A DNA stretch of 20,126 bases from a virus. A program made the position numbers and the translations under genes. The stretch is taken from positions 1 to 20,126 of the IMG/VR virus record IMGVR_UViG_3300030430_001497; one strand, 5' to 3'. This document shows, in pieces, positions 1 to 8,109 of this stretch. Position 1 is the first letter of the stretch. Each line of letters opens with the position of its first letter. Under the pieces are notes generated by a model. The model made no database searches, was not told the DNA's origin, and saw only the letters and a program-made list of their open reading frames with translations.

Positions 1-1595
1 ATATCAATAGCAGCGTCTGCAACAGATTGTCTCATAAGCATGAGAGGAAGAAGATTCATGGCATTTCCAAGAGTAGTCTCTAATAACTCTGGATCTATTC
101 CCTCTATTGCTGCTAGCTTAGATCTAACAGCATCAAAGTTCTTTAATTCTTGCACATAATTAAATCGTTGATCTGGAGGAAGTAACTGAAGTATTTCAGA
201 GAAATCTTTTAAAACTTTTCTGTCTTCTGTAGACAAATTAGTTCCAACGCCAAGAGTTCCTCTTTCAAGATAAAGATTTAGCTGTTCATCAGATAACGCC
301 CCTAGTTTGCTTCCAACGCTAACAGTCATTAATCCAAGAGTCTTTGCACCACTATCTCCAAGTGAAAGGAGTTTGTTAAGAGAGAGGGGTCCAAGGATAC
401 CTCCTCCTAATGCTCCAAGAAGCACCGCTACAGTATTGTCTTCTCCAAATAAGTTACCTGCAGTGGTGGCTCCTACGCTTGCTAAAGCCTCACTTGCTAC
501 AACTCCAACTACAGGAGCAGGAATAAAGTCTCTTCTTTCAGATTTAAGACCTGCTATTATTCTATTTTCTTGATCTATGAGATCTTTGTCAGATTGTTTT
601 TGTGTTTTTAGAAAACCAGCCTCTGCTTCAGAACGTCTCTTTCTTGCTTCACGAATCTTTCTATTGTTATCATATAATTTTTTAGAAGCACCCCTGAAAC
701 CTCCTAACCTTTCCATTTGAAGAGTGAGGGCAACTCTTTCTTCATAAAAAGGTCGCACGGGTCTTTCTAATTTAACGGCACGAAGAAAGGGCATTTTCTT
801 CTCATCAGAGATTGATCTGGTGGCGTTTACAATATCCTCATTCGTGGCATCTTTTAAATTAAAATCAGAACCTTTCTCTTTCTTTAAAAATTCTTCTGCA
901 GCGGATACTATTTCTTTTCTATTTCTTAACATAAGCTTGATAGAAGCAGCACTAAAACCAGCAACTTCAGGAATAAGTCTTATTCCCTGTTCTACAACAG
1001 AGGCTTCAGGGCGACCAAATCTAGTAAGTTCAAGAGCTTCCCTTTCCGTGACGACAGGTTTTCCAGCAAAGTAATCTATCATAGATTTCATAACTTTGCC
1101 TTCACTTGGTAAAAATCCCTCTTTACCTGTTGCATCATCATACATATCACCTAGTGTTTTAAAGTATGACATGATGTATCCGTTATCAGCTTTTCTGTAG
1201 CTTTCAAACTTTTTGTTATACTTATCAGCTTGTTTTTCATTATAAATACCAAACAAGACGTTACCAACACCTGCAGCGGTAGTAGCAAAAGAAGCAGCAG
1301 TACGGGCTAACCCTAAACCAATCTCATCTCCTGGTGTAGCTTCAATAGCTCTAGCAATCTCTTCAGAACGAGAGCGCAACTGTATGGGATCTGCAAATGA
1401 TACTTGAGGACTACCAGGAATATCTTTTTGCTGTTGTGCTGCAGTTCTTTGCAAAGCAGCAGCAACGTCACCAACGGCTTCTTTGTCTTCAAGTGTAGTG
1501 GTACGCTCTACAAATTCTAAAGGGTCAGTAACAAAAGCTCTGCGTTGTTTTTCACGTTCAAGATCCTCCTCATTGTATTTTAGTTCAATTGCCAT
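1..1595 (-). CDS. Large internal virion-type protein, 3' end outside window (at least 531 aa)
   Basis: An open frame with no stop runs from ATG 1595 to the window edge (531 codons plus two bases), so the C-terminus is missing. The start is set by the TAATG shared with the 735-aa gene, with GAGGG about 9 bases upstream. It opens MAIELKYNEEDLEREKQRRA, then has an Ala-rich stretch (LARTAASFATTAAGVGNVLFG near 100-120), a charged helical centre (RKIREARKRRSEAEAGFL near 310), and a hydrophobic Gly/Ala-rich stretch at about 355-410 (PVVGVVASEALASVGATTAG, then VAVLLGALGGGILGPLSL). The last could be one or two membrane helices. A large, late, partly hydrophobic protein at the end of the cluster fits an ejection protein that crosses the host envelope (T7 gp16 role). 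This is inference; no catalytic motif is seen in the visible part. Confidence 0.75.
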   Translation of the reverse strand, partial: MAIELKYNEEDLEREKQRRAFVTDPLEFVERTTTLEDKEAVGDVAAALQRTAAQQQKDIPGSPQVSFADPIQLRSRSEEIARAIEATPGDEIGLGLARTAASFATTAAGVGNVLFGIYNEKQADKYNKKFESYRKADNGYIMSYFKTLGDMYDDATGKEGFLPSEGKVMKSMIDYFAGKPVVTEREALELTRFGRPEASVVEQGIRLIPEVAGFSAASIKLMLRNRKEIVSAAEEFLKKEKGSDFNLKDATNEDIVNATRSISDEKKMPFLRAVKLERPVRPFYEERVALTLQMERLGGFRGASKKLYDNNRKIREARKRRSEAEAGFLKTQKQSDKDLIDQENRIIAGLKSERRDFIPAPVVGVVASEALASVGATTAGNLFGEDNTVAVLLGALGGGILGPLSLNKLLSLGDSGAKTLGLMTVSVGSKLGALSDEQLNLYLERGTLGVGTNLSTEDRKVLKDFSEILQLLPPDQRFNYVQELKNFDAVRSKLAAIEGIDPELLETTLGNAMNLLPLMLMRQSVADAAID

Positions 1596-3802
1596 TAGTT
1601 ATTCCCTCGAATTTTGTTAAACATTGCACCATAATTATAACCGCCTCCTCTTCCTGTTCTTTGTTGTGTAAAAATAGGAGAACCTGTTAATCCAGTAACA
1701 GGTTTTTCTTCAGGCTTCTCAAACGTAGAAACTTTTCCATCATCTTGATATATTAATTTGTATTTTGTGCCAGTATTAAGATCTAACCCAAAACCGCTGC
1801 CTCTTTGAAGTTCTTGTTTTGTCTTATTTAAATTTTCTTTGCTAACTCCACCTTTAACCTCATTGAACCATCTATTAGCAGCACTTTGATTTAATAAAAT
1901 GTTTCTAGTTTCATTTCCTTGAACTTCACGGGCTATCTCTAGTCGATCATTCTCTTGAACATTATTTCCATACCAATCTCTCAGTAAAGGCACTGTAGCT
2001 TTAGGATACTTACGACCAAGAACTCTTGCTGCTTGAGCACCGCTACTTACCTCTGAAAGAGGAAGCTCACCTTTTGATTTACTCTCTACTCGCTCACTGA
2101 CGAAGCGGTTATAAGTAACCTCATCTGGAGTTAAGGTGTTAATCATTTTTTGCACTCTTTGTGCAGCGTAGTATTTTCCTATATTATCAGTATCTTTTAA
2201 GTTAGCAAAAAGAGAAGCGTTTGCTATTTTATTGTCAACAATTCCAAGTAACGTATCAATTTTTCCATTTGCTTGGGAAAGTGTAATAAAATTGCCTGAT
2301 AGAGCAACCAACTGCCTTCTAATGTCTTCATCAGAAATTGTTTTACCGCTACCAGAGCCTTGAAAGGTTATTGCAAGTTGATACGCAAGACCCACTTTCA
2401 TAGCCTCTGCTTTTGCGGCAAGATCCCCTTTTTCAGCTCTTATGCCTTTAATTCTTTCATTTTCTTTAGCTAAATAATTTCTAGCTTTGTTAGTTAGTCT
2501 TGCAGTGTATCTATTTTCAGCAGAAGAAAATACTCCCATTGCTACATCAAGTAAATCTTTTGCTACCTGTGGAGCACCCTCTGCAAGAGCCGTAAATCTA
2601 ATGCTAATATCAGAACCCACTCCTAATTCAGTCTTGAGATTTCTAAAACCAATTAAGTTACGTCTAAGAGATATTGAATCTTGATACACCTTTTTAGCCT
2701 CTGCTATTTCTGCACCTATCTTTGATCCCTTTACTCCTTTTGCAAATCCTACTGTCATTGGAGGTACATTAACAAGCCCTCGATCTTCTCTTTCTTTGTA
2801 AGTTGCATTATGAGCAACATCTACAAATTTATTTATATCATTTACACGAACACCGCCTGTTGTTGTATTTATAAAATTACCTTTAATATACTGAGCACCA
2901 ACCTCAATCTGATCATCTCCTAACTGTTCTCTGTTCATTAACATACCACCCAAAGGTGAATTCATATGATTATATATTACGGGAGATTGTTTTCCTTCAT
3001 CTGGATTCCAAGCCCCTGCTTTTGATGTCATAGCTAATATTGCTGCAGCACGTTGATTAGGCCCTGCAAAGCCAGGATTAGCCCTTCTAAACCTTACAAG
3101 GGCTTTATCCATCTCAGAGGTCATATGTCGTTCTTCTCCTGTAATTGGATCTCTCGCTCCTACACTTCCCGCAGAAGGAGGTTCAGAGGGTGAAGTAACA
3201 TTTCCATTTTCTAAGAGTCCAAGTTGATTAGTCAGAAATTTATTAGACCTAACAATGCTACTAGGCACTGTATTAAACCCACCAACTAGTAAAGATGGTT
3301 GATACTCTCTTCCATTTAATTTTACTTTAAAAGCAGCTTTTGTTCTAGCATCAAGAGCACGAAGATCCCTTAAAAATTCTTCATAAGCAGGAGCATTTGC
3401 CTTTAATTTTTGAACGTTTTCGTCAATAGAAGTGAACCTATTTATAGCCATCCATGCATTATTGATGTCCTCTGACTCATCTCTGCCTCTAGCATAGGTT
3501 CCCGTTGTGTAATCGTCATCATTTTTGCGAAAATGATTAACAATGAATCCTACTTTTCCTGTCCTCTTTTTATCATTATAAATTATTCGGTCTTGCAAAG
3601 CTTTGTCAAATGTTTGTTTTTTCTCTCGCTCGCCTTCTTTTAGTTTTTCAGCAAATATTAGTCTTCTTTTTTGAGCTTCTTCTTCATACGTTCTCTGTTC
3701 TTCTAACGCTTCTTTTTTAGCTCTTTCAGTCCGTAATTCTTGCAGTGCTCCACGATGAGCTTCAGCCACTCCACCTAGAAAAGATAAAAAGGGACTAACC
3801 AT
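1595..3802 (-). CDS. Large internal virion / ejection-type protein, 735 aa
   Basis: Probable internal virion protein. The N-terminus (about 15-75) is a strongly charged helix (LRTERAKKEALEEQRTYEEE, then KLKEGEREKKQTFDKAL). The middle (about 230-350) has a mixed fold (MDKALVRFRRANPGFAGPNQ, YNHMNSPLGGMLMNREQLG), and the rest is mainly helical, with AEIAEAKKVYQDSISLRRNL and a long Ala/Lys/Glu stretch. The last 50 residues are disordered and end GRGGGYNYGAMFNKIRGNN. I looked for a lysozyme or transglycosylase motif and found none convincing. It opens in a TAATG shared with the gene before and closes in another shared with the gene after. By size, order and composition it matches the T7 gp15/gp16 place in a podoviral ejection cluster, but I cannot name a family. 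Confidence 0.7.
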   Translation of the reverse strand: MVSPFLSFLGGVAEAHRGALQELRTERAKKEALEEQRTYEEEAQKRRLIFAEKLKEGEREKKQTFDKALQDRIIYNDKKRTGKVGFIVNHFRKNDDDYTTGTYARGRDESEDINNAWMAINRFTSIDENVQKLKANAPAYEEFLRDLRALDARTKAAFKVKLNGREYQPSLLVGGFNTVPSSIVRSNKFLTNQLGLLENGNVTSPSEPPSAGSVGARDPITGEERHMTSEMDKALVRFRRANPGFAGPNQRAAAILAMTSKAGAWNPDEGKQSPVIYNHMNSPLGGMLMNREQLGDDQIEVGAQYIKGNFINTTTGGVRVNDINKFVDVAHNATYKEREDRGLVNVPPMTVGFAKGVKGSKIGAEIAEAKKVYQDSISLRRNLIGFRNLKTELGVGSDISIRFTALAEGAPQVAKDLLDVAMGVFSSAENRYTARLTNKARNYLAKENERIKGIRAEKGDLAAKAEAMKVGLAYQLAITFQGSGSGKTISDEDIRRQLVALSGNFITLSQANGKIDTLLGIVDNKIANASLFANLKDTDNIGKYYAAQRVQKMINTLTPDEVTYNRFVSERVESKSKGELPLSEVSSGAQAARVLGRKYPKATVPLLRDWYGNNVQENDRLEIAREVQGNETRNILLNQSAANRWFNEVKGGVSKENLNKTKQELQRGSGFGLDLNTGTKYKLIYQDDGKVSTFEKPEEKPVTGLTGSPIFTQQRTGRGGGYNYGAMFNKIRGNN

Positions 3803-4470
3803 TAGACAGACTCCTCTTCCATAGCCATGAAGCCCTTTTGTGGAGCTTCTTCAATATCTTCTTCTTGTTCTTCATCCATAAATCCAACTGCTTCAAGTAT
3901 TTCTTCTTTTGCTTCTTCTCCACCTTCTGTCTGTTCAGGTTCACTTAGTATGCGAATACCTTCTTGAACTCTTTCGTACACATCAGGTCTACGATCAGCC
4001 ATAATGCTAAGAACAGCCTCATCTGGAATTTGAGATTTCTTTCTTTGTTGTTCAGGATTTACAGCAAATACAGTAGCATCAATTCCATTTCGACCCGCCA
4101 TCCCTATTAGTTCAAAAGCTATGGGAACCTTGAGCATCTCAGCTAAATCAACAGACCACAAACCCTCTGTAAAACCTCCAAATGATATTGTGTTAGTAAT
4201 AGTTTCAATTGGAACGCCAGCATGCATAAGCCTCAAAAATCTTTCTTGTGCTTCTTCTGGCTGAAGTTTTTCAATCACAAAATCAACTGCCTCTTCAGGG
4301 ACTGTAAATTCAGGTGGACTCTCCCAAGCCCATTTACCAGGAGTATCTGTAAGAGAGTGTCCAGCGGGAGGTTCATTAAACTCTACAAGAGACTCAATGC
4401 TACCTAGATCTTCTTCAAGAGCTTGGTCCAACTTTGGATCACGATAATATGGATTTGGATTTATTGCCAT
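3802..4470 (-). CDS. Unknown acidic protein in ejection-gene block, 222 aa
   Basis: I do not recognise this protein. It starts MAINPNPYYRDPKLDQALEE and is acidic throughout. Residues 55-165 seem to be a compact helical domain (EEAVDFVIEKLQPEEAQERF, HAGVPIETITNTISFGGFTE, WSVDLAEMLKVPIAFELIG, DEAVLSIMADRRPDVYERVQ). The last 50 residues are an acidic Glu-rich tail (EEQEEDIEEAPQK) ending EEESV. There is no membrane segment or known catalytic motif. AAGGAAAA lies upstream of the ATG, and its stop is fused to the next start in TAATG, so it is probably coupled to the 735-aa gene and made in similar amounts. A chaperone or partner for the basic ejection proteins would fit but is speculative. Confidence 0.68.
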   Translation of the reverse strand: MAINPNPYYRDPKLDQALEEDLGSIESLVEFNEPPAGHSLTDTPGKWAWESPPEFTVPEEAVDFVIEKLQPEEAQERFLRLMHAGVPIETITNTISFGGFTEGLWSVDLAEMLKVPIAFELIGMAGRNGIDATVFAVNPEQQRKKSQIPDEAVLSIMADRRPDVYERVQEGIRILSEPEQTEGGEEAKEEILEAVGFMDEEQEEDIEEAPQKGFMAMEEESV

Positions 4471-4479
4471 TGGTTTTCC

Positions 4480-5124
4480 TTAAACTGTATCTTTACCTTT
4501 AAAATATGAAGTACCTACCTTTGCAATTTTACTTGAAGATGGGCTAATTCTTCCTGCACCTGTTGGAGTTGTAGCACTTGTTTGTGCAAACGCATCTGAA
4601 ATTATGTTTACTACATTTTGTCTTGTATCAACTGTCCCAGGTTGAAAAGCTTGTCTACCTGCATTTGTTCTTGCAATCATTGATCGCACAGAACCTGGAG
4701 CGAACTGTCTTGCAGGGGCTGATCCAGAAACTCCAATTCCTCTTCCTGCACCAAGAACCTGTGATCTCATCGCTCGTGCTTGTTGTTGTGATGAAGATGC
4801 TCGTTTTGCACCCAATGCTCTACTTGCACCTTCTTTTACTAAAAGTCCTGCACCTGACTTTATATCCTCTGGAGTCAAAAATCCAAAAGATAGATTAGAT
4901 ATTCCTTCTCGTAAAGTTTCTCCTGCTTGTTCCAATGAGAAAATGGGATCATAAACACCGCTTTCCTCTGCAGCAAAATCAAGTCCTGTATCCAAAGCAG
5001 CATCTGATGAAAAAATATCCCCAACAAAATCTGAAACACCAGTTACGGCAGAACCTACAAACTCACCTACGCCCTTTACAACGTCATTGATGATGCCCCC
5101 TAAAAAATAATTTTGTCTATTCAT
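4480..5124 (-). CDS. Unknown virion-associated protein with hydrophobic Gly-rich N-terminus, 214 aa
   Basis: I do not recognise this family. Residues 9-40 (GGIINDVVKGVGEFVGSAVT and on to GDIF) are hydrophobic with regularly spaced Gly, a glycine-zipper-like amphipathic helix able to insert in or lie on membranes. Then comes an acidic mixed part (45-95), and a basic, Ser/Ala/Gly/Gln-rich second half (ALGAKRASSSQQQARAMRSQ, APARQFAPGSVRSMIARTNA) that looks disordered. It lies between two larger ejection-type proteins, one base after the previous stop, and its own stop overlaps the AAGGAAAA site of the next gene. A small ejected protein acting at the host membrane is a reasonable inference, and no more than that. 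Confidence 0.68.
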   Translation of the reverse strand: MNRQNYFLGGIINDVVKGVGEFVGSAVTGVSDFVGDIFSSDAALDTGLDFAAEESGVYDPIFSLEQAGETLREGISNLSFGFLTPEDIKSGAGLLVKEGASRALGAKRASSSQQQARAMRSQVLGAGRGIGVSGSAPARQFAPGSVRSMIARTNAGRQAFQPGTVDTRQNVVNIISDAFAQTSATTPTGAGRISPSSSKIAKVGTSYFKGKDTV

Positions 5125-5125
5125 A

Positions 5126-7129
5126 TTAGCCTCTTAAAACTGTAAAGAATGTGTCATACACTGCGCCACCGATCTGAGAGTAAAAAGCATCTTTTGATGT
5201 ATCATCATAGATCTCTTTCTTAAATTCATTATCTTGTGCATATAGAGCTACCTGATGTGCTCTTTGTGCTTTGTTCTCAGATTGTTGTACAAGCCAACTA
5301 GCCTCATCTCTATATCTTTGCCATAGCTTATCCATAGCACTTTGTTGAATACCAAGAAGATTGAGAGCATTTAGCCTGTTCTCTTCATTCTGCCTATCAG
5401 TATTTGCAGTGTTTATTGCCCTACGCCATGAGACATTTGATTGAGCTATCTGCACTTCCATATTAGAATCAAACTTGTCACGAGAATCATTTAGCTTATC
5501 GTAGTATCTAATGGCAGCGTTCTTTTGATCTGCATTGAATTGCTCCATTGAAGCCATTCTGTTCTTGTTTGAGTTATCAACTTGAACCTCTAGCTCTGCA
5601 AAGAACTGATCTGTTTGCGCTTGTGACTTAGCGTTGAACTGTCTTGCTGCATTTTCTGCAGCGGAGTCTTTAAATATTTTTTGATATAAAAGTTGTAGAT
5701 CAATCTCCTTTAGCTTTTGTTTATTGCTAAGATTAGTAAGATCCATTGATAAAAAGTTTTTTGCATTATTAACTGCAGCGGTCATACGAGCATCGAGGTT
5801 CGCTCTGTCCATGGCTGCAAAAGTTGCTGCATTTTGCAAAGCAGCTTGTTGTCTGTTATTTAAATTTGTTAACTGTATTGCTGCATATTTATTAGCATCT
5901 TCTTTTGCTATCTGTATGCCAGACTCTAAAGCAGCTTGTGTGATAGCCGCTGCAGCCATTGAACTACGTCCAAGACCACGTTGAGCCATGATAGCTCCAA
6001 CATTACGAATAGCAGGAGCAGCCCATGCAGGAGGAGGTTTGCCCTCTTCAAAAGCAGTCATCAAAGCTTCCATCTGATACTTGATGGTAGCACGTTCATC
6101 AAGTTCACCTGTTTGAGCTTGTGCTACAGCTTCATCTGATATAGCACCTTGTATATCACCAATAACAGATTGAGAAGATAAAGTTCCTTTTGCTGCCTCA
6201 AACTCTGGAGTGCCTTCTTGAGCGTATGATGTGTAAGTTTGATAGTCAGGTTTTGTAGGTAAACCTACGTCAAGATCTTGAGCAGATGCTTCTTTATATT
6301 TTGCTTCAATTTTTTGTAAATTTTTAGGTGTAGTGAGAAGCTCTCCTGGTTCTATTTCTTGACCAGCAAACTGAACTGAAGTTCCTGGTGGTAAAGTGGG
6401 CTGTTCAACTTGACCTTGTAACCTATCAGAAAGCACCTCACCTTGGGTAGGATCTGCAGGTTGTTCAGGATCTGCAGGTTGTTCAGGATCTGCAGGTTGT
6501 GCAGGATCTGCAGGATCTGCAGGTTGTGCAGGATCTGCAGGTTGTGATGTTGGTTCAGACACGCCCTTTAACTCCTCTTGTAACTCTTTTTTTCTTTTTT
6601 CATATACTGAGTCAGCAATACCATAATCTTCAGACTCTCTATAGTCTAACTCTAAATCTCGTAGCTCTTGTTGTATTTTTTCTTTTGATCTGCCTTTAGC
6701 AGCAGGAGGGACTGTGTTTAAAGCTTCTTTTTTTATTGCTCCAGAAAAAATCGAATCTTTAAGCCGTGCTATTTCTTCAGGGTCAGCAACAGCATCATCA
6801 TATTCAGTGCTTAACTTGGTTCTAGGAGGATCTGCAGGTTGTGCAGGTTGTGCAGAAAAAAGCGGATTAATTGCATCAGAAAATTCTTGCATAACACCTG
6901 GAGGGGGAGGTTGAGATAATTCACCCCTGAGTTCCGTCAGTTTTTTTTGATCATCAGGCCCCAAACCACCGTCTTGTGCGTCCGACTCAAGTTGTCTTAT
7001 TTCATTTTGTATTTGCTGTGGTGTTAGACCTGACGGTTTACGAATCTTGTCATAAAGATTTTTTTCAGCTTGTGCTATTTCTTCAGGGGTAGCATTTCCT
7101 AAAAATTCTGGAGCAAACTTTACCATCAT
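5126..7129 (-). CDS. Internal virion / ejection-type protein, 667 aa
   Basis: Likely a structural or DNA-ejection protein. The N-terminal third is charged and helical, with two related segments of the form 'KIQQELRDLE' and 'QIQNEIRQLE'. Residues about 195-228 are a Pro/Ala/Asp/Gln linker of repeated QPADP units. The C-terminal half (about 360-667) is a long helix-forming region rich in Ala, Asn and Gln, with recurring motifs LTNLNNRQQAAL, DLTNLSNKQKL, RQFNAKSQAQTDQFF and MEQFNADQKN. I recall this Asn/Gln helical type from internal or tail-associated proteins of marine phages. No enzyme motif is seen. Two adjacent Met codons open the gene (7129 and 7126); the first forms ATGA with the upstream stop. 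One base separates its stop from the next ATG. Confidence 0.72.
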   Translation of the reverse strand: MMVKFAPEFLGNATPEEIAQAEKNLYDKIRKPSGLTPQQIQNEIRQLESDAQDGGLGPDDQKKLTELRGELSQPPPPGVMQEFSDAINPLFSAQPAQPADPPRTKLSTEYDDAVADPEEIARLKDSIFSGAIKKEALNTVPPAAKGRSKEKIQQELRDLELDYRESEDYGIADSVYEKRKKELQEELKGVSEPTSQPADPAQPADPADPAQPADPEQPADPEQPADPTQGEVLSDRLQGQVEQPTLPPGTSVQFAGQEIEPGELLTTPKNLQKIEAKYKEASAQDLDVGLPTKPDYQTYTSYAQEGTPEFEAAKGTLSSQSVIGDIQGAISDEAVAQAQTGELDERATIKYQMEALMTAFEEGKPPPAWAAPAIRNVGAIMAQRGLGRSSMAAAAITQAALESGIQIAKEDANKYAAIQLTNLNNRQQAALQNAATFAAMDRANLDARMTAAVNNAKNFLSMDLTNLSNKQKLKEIDLQLLYQKIFKDSAAENAARQFNAKSQAQTDQFFAELEVQVDNSNKNRMASMEQFNADQKNAAIRYYDKLNDSRDKFDSNMEVQIAQSNVSWRRAINTANTDRQNEENRLNALNLLGIQQSAMDKLWQRYRDEASWLVQQSENKAQRAHQVALYAQDNEFKKEIYDDTSKDAFYSQIGGAVYDTFFTVLRG
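6450..6545 (-). repeat. Tandem 18-nt repeat coding a QPADP linker
   Basis: Five and a half units of an 18-nt repeat (GGATCTGCAGGTTGTTCA on the plus strand, with one 9-nt half unit at 6504-6512 and a few T/G changes). Each full unit codes for the six residues QPADPE or QPADPA. A shorter relative occurs at 6828-6855 in the same gene. Unlike the fibre repeats, these copies are almost identical in DNA, so they look young or slippage-prone. Confidence 0.92.
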
Positions 7130-7308
7130 GCACCCCCTTGATTTTTAAACAAGTCGTCCATCAAGTCTTGCACTTCAAACTCTTCAATCTTTTTAGTTAA
7201 CACTTTCACTTTAGCCTCAAGCTTTGCAATTTCATCGTAAGCTAAATTTCTTTGCCTAATAAGAACCTCAATTAATTCCTCTCTCATATCCAAAATCTCA
7301 TTCTTCAT
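7126..7308 (-). CDS. Small coiled-coil protein, 60 aa
   Basis: A 60-residue, highly charged helical protein (ILDMREELIEVLIRQRNLAY, then DEIAKLEAKVKVLTKKIEEF), almost certainly a coiled coil, ending with DDLFKNQGGA. It overlaps the holin candidate by 11 nt at its start and the next gene by 4 nt (ATGA) at its end, which argues that it is a real, coupled gene. It has no signal peptide, lipobox or membrane segment, so it does not look like a spanin. Its neighbours suggest either a holin-regulating partner or a small virion protein. I cannot decide between them. Confidence 0.65.
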   Translation of the reverse strand: MKNEILDMREELIEVLIRQRNLAYDEIAKLEAKVKVLTKKIEEFEVQDLMDDLFKNQGGA

Positions 7309-7486
7309 CAGATTTTTTCCTATACTTTATCATCGCCCACAAACGAACCGCTAACAGAATAGAACCCCCCACAAGCATGAACAGTTGCAAACTACTTTCT
7401 AGCCATTGTAGCCAGATCGGAGTGGACACTACACTTGTAGCAAATGCAGCATCTAAACCATTCTTCACTTGTGAGGGGTCTTTCAT
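7298..7486 (-). CDS. Holin candidate, single-TM, 62 aa
   Basis: Probable lysis holin that permeabilises the inner membrane at the end of infection. The 62-aa protein has an amphipathic N-terminal stretch (residues 10-27), then one strong membrane segment (about 30-53, LESSLQLFMLVGGSILLAVR and on), then a short charged tail (KYRKKSDEE). Size and layout match small phage holins such as T7 gp17.5 (67 aa), and as in T7 the gene follows the tail fibre. It has AGGAAG upstream of its ATG and overlaps the next gene by 11 nt. No dedicated endolysin is beside it; the only wall hydrolase in the window is the SleB-domain protein at 17152-18495. A small membrane protein of another function cannot be excluded. 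Confidence 0.65.
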   Translation of the reverse strand: MKDPSQVKNGLDAAFATSVVSTPIWLQWLESSLQLFMLVGGSILLAVRLWAMIKYRKKSDEE

Positions 7487-7487
7487 T

Positions 7488-7706
7488 TTAGTCTTCCTGT
7501 TTTTCAGAGCTTTTCTCTAGCTCAGATATCAAAGAATTTGTAAAAGCGTTGAGGCTAACTTGAACTTGATCAAGTTGAAACTTCAAACTACCAGCTTTAC
7601 TTTGCAAATCTTTAATCTGTGCTATAAAATACTTATGCTGTTCAGTAAGATCAGCTTCATTGTATTCAGTGCCATTAATATTTACAACTTGTGCTTCTTC
7701 AGCCAT
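7488..7706 (-). CDS. Small phage protein, 72 aa, helical (DUF6447-like?)
   Basis: A 72-residue protein. Its opening VVNINGTEYNEADLTEQHK has the form 'short beta hairpin, then I/V-x-G-x-x-Y-x-x-x-D-L', followed by a long helix (YFIAQIKDLQSKAGSLKFQL and on) that looks like a coiled coil. This layout resembles the DUF6447 type of small phage protein, by memory only. There is no signal peptide or membrane segment. ATG 7706 has AGGAGAAATAAA upstream. The stop lies one base from the holin candidate's ATG, so the two should be translated together. Function unknown. Confidence 0.7.
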   Translation of the reverse strand: MAEEAQVVNINGTEYNEADLTEQHKYFIAQIKDLQSKAGSLKFQLDQVQVSLNAFTNSLISELEKSSEKQED

Positions 7707-7726
7707 TTTATTTCTCCTATTAGCTA

Positions 7727-7762
7727 ACAGTTACTAACTGTATGTAATAGATAGTGTATCTA
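7727..7762 (-). other. Two adjacent short inverted repeats in intergenic gap
   Basis: In the 70-nt gap between the 105-aa and 72-aa genes lie two perfect inverted repeats: TAGATA-CAC-TATCTA (7762-7748) and ACAGTTA-G-TAACTGT (7741-7727). Neither is followed by a run of T, so they are not clear intrinsic terminators. They could be an RNA processing site, a weak pause site or a protein-binding palindrome. Confidence 0.45.
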
Positions 7763-7776
7763 TAAAAATTTTCAAC

Positions 7777-8094
7777 TTACCAAGGAATACCAGAACCTTG
7801 TTTTGGAGTTGCTTTTTCTGCAATTTGACCAGCAACATTAGCCTCTATTGAGGTTACTTCATCAGAACCCAGAGCATCTTTTGCCCAACCTATTGCTTGT
7901 GTTTCTTTTATATCTGAATAAGAGGTAAAAGAAGACAAATCATCTGTTGGAATAACAATAGAACCATAGCATTGTCCTGTGTTTCCATCTGCATCTTTAT
8001 CTGCACAATTCCAATGTACAGTAAAAACTACGTTTGTTTTACCTCCATGACTTTTGTAAAAGTCAAGAGTATCTACTGTCCATGTCGCTGCCAT
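7777..8094 (-). CDS. Small phage protein of unknown role, 105 aa (DUF7936-like?)
   Basis: A 105-residue protein beginning MAATWTVDTLDFYKS and ending GSGIPW. It has a beta-rich first half (NVVFTVHWNCADKDADG, CYGSIVIP) and a helical second half (TQAIGWAKDALGSDEVTSIEANVAGQIAEK). The combination of a WTVxxLD opening, a central VxGWxKxxLG segment and a terminal GxPW is one I recall from small proteins next to tail fibres in marine podoviruses and myoviruses, possibly DUF7936. That family name is from memory and uncertain. The gene follows the fibre stop by 15 nt and has GGAG upstream of its ATG. Function is unknown. Position suggests a minor virion or fibre-assembly part. Confidence 0.72.
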   Translation of the reverse strand: MAATWTVDTLDFYKSHGGKTNVVFTVHWNCADKDADGNTGQCYGSIVIPTDDLSSFTSYSDIKETQAIGWAKDALGSDEVTSIEANVAGQIAEKATPKQGSGIPW

Positions 8095-8109
8095 TTTTTT
8101 TTCTCCTTA

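Noticed and set aside
307-573. Plus-strand ORFs opposite the left-edge gene (also 820-1074)
   Set aside because: They are antisense to a long continuous minus-strand gene, have low-complexity Ser/Pro/Leu composition and are explained by that gene's codon use.
1595-3802. Possible lytic transglycosylase or lysozyme domain in the 735-aa protein, as in T7 gp16
   Set aside because: No Glu-Ser or Glu-Gly catalytic motif with the usual following segments could be found on reading the protein.
6450-6545. Possible CRISPR array
   Set aside because: The repeats are contiguous without spacers, are in frame and code for a proline-rich linker.
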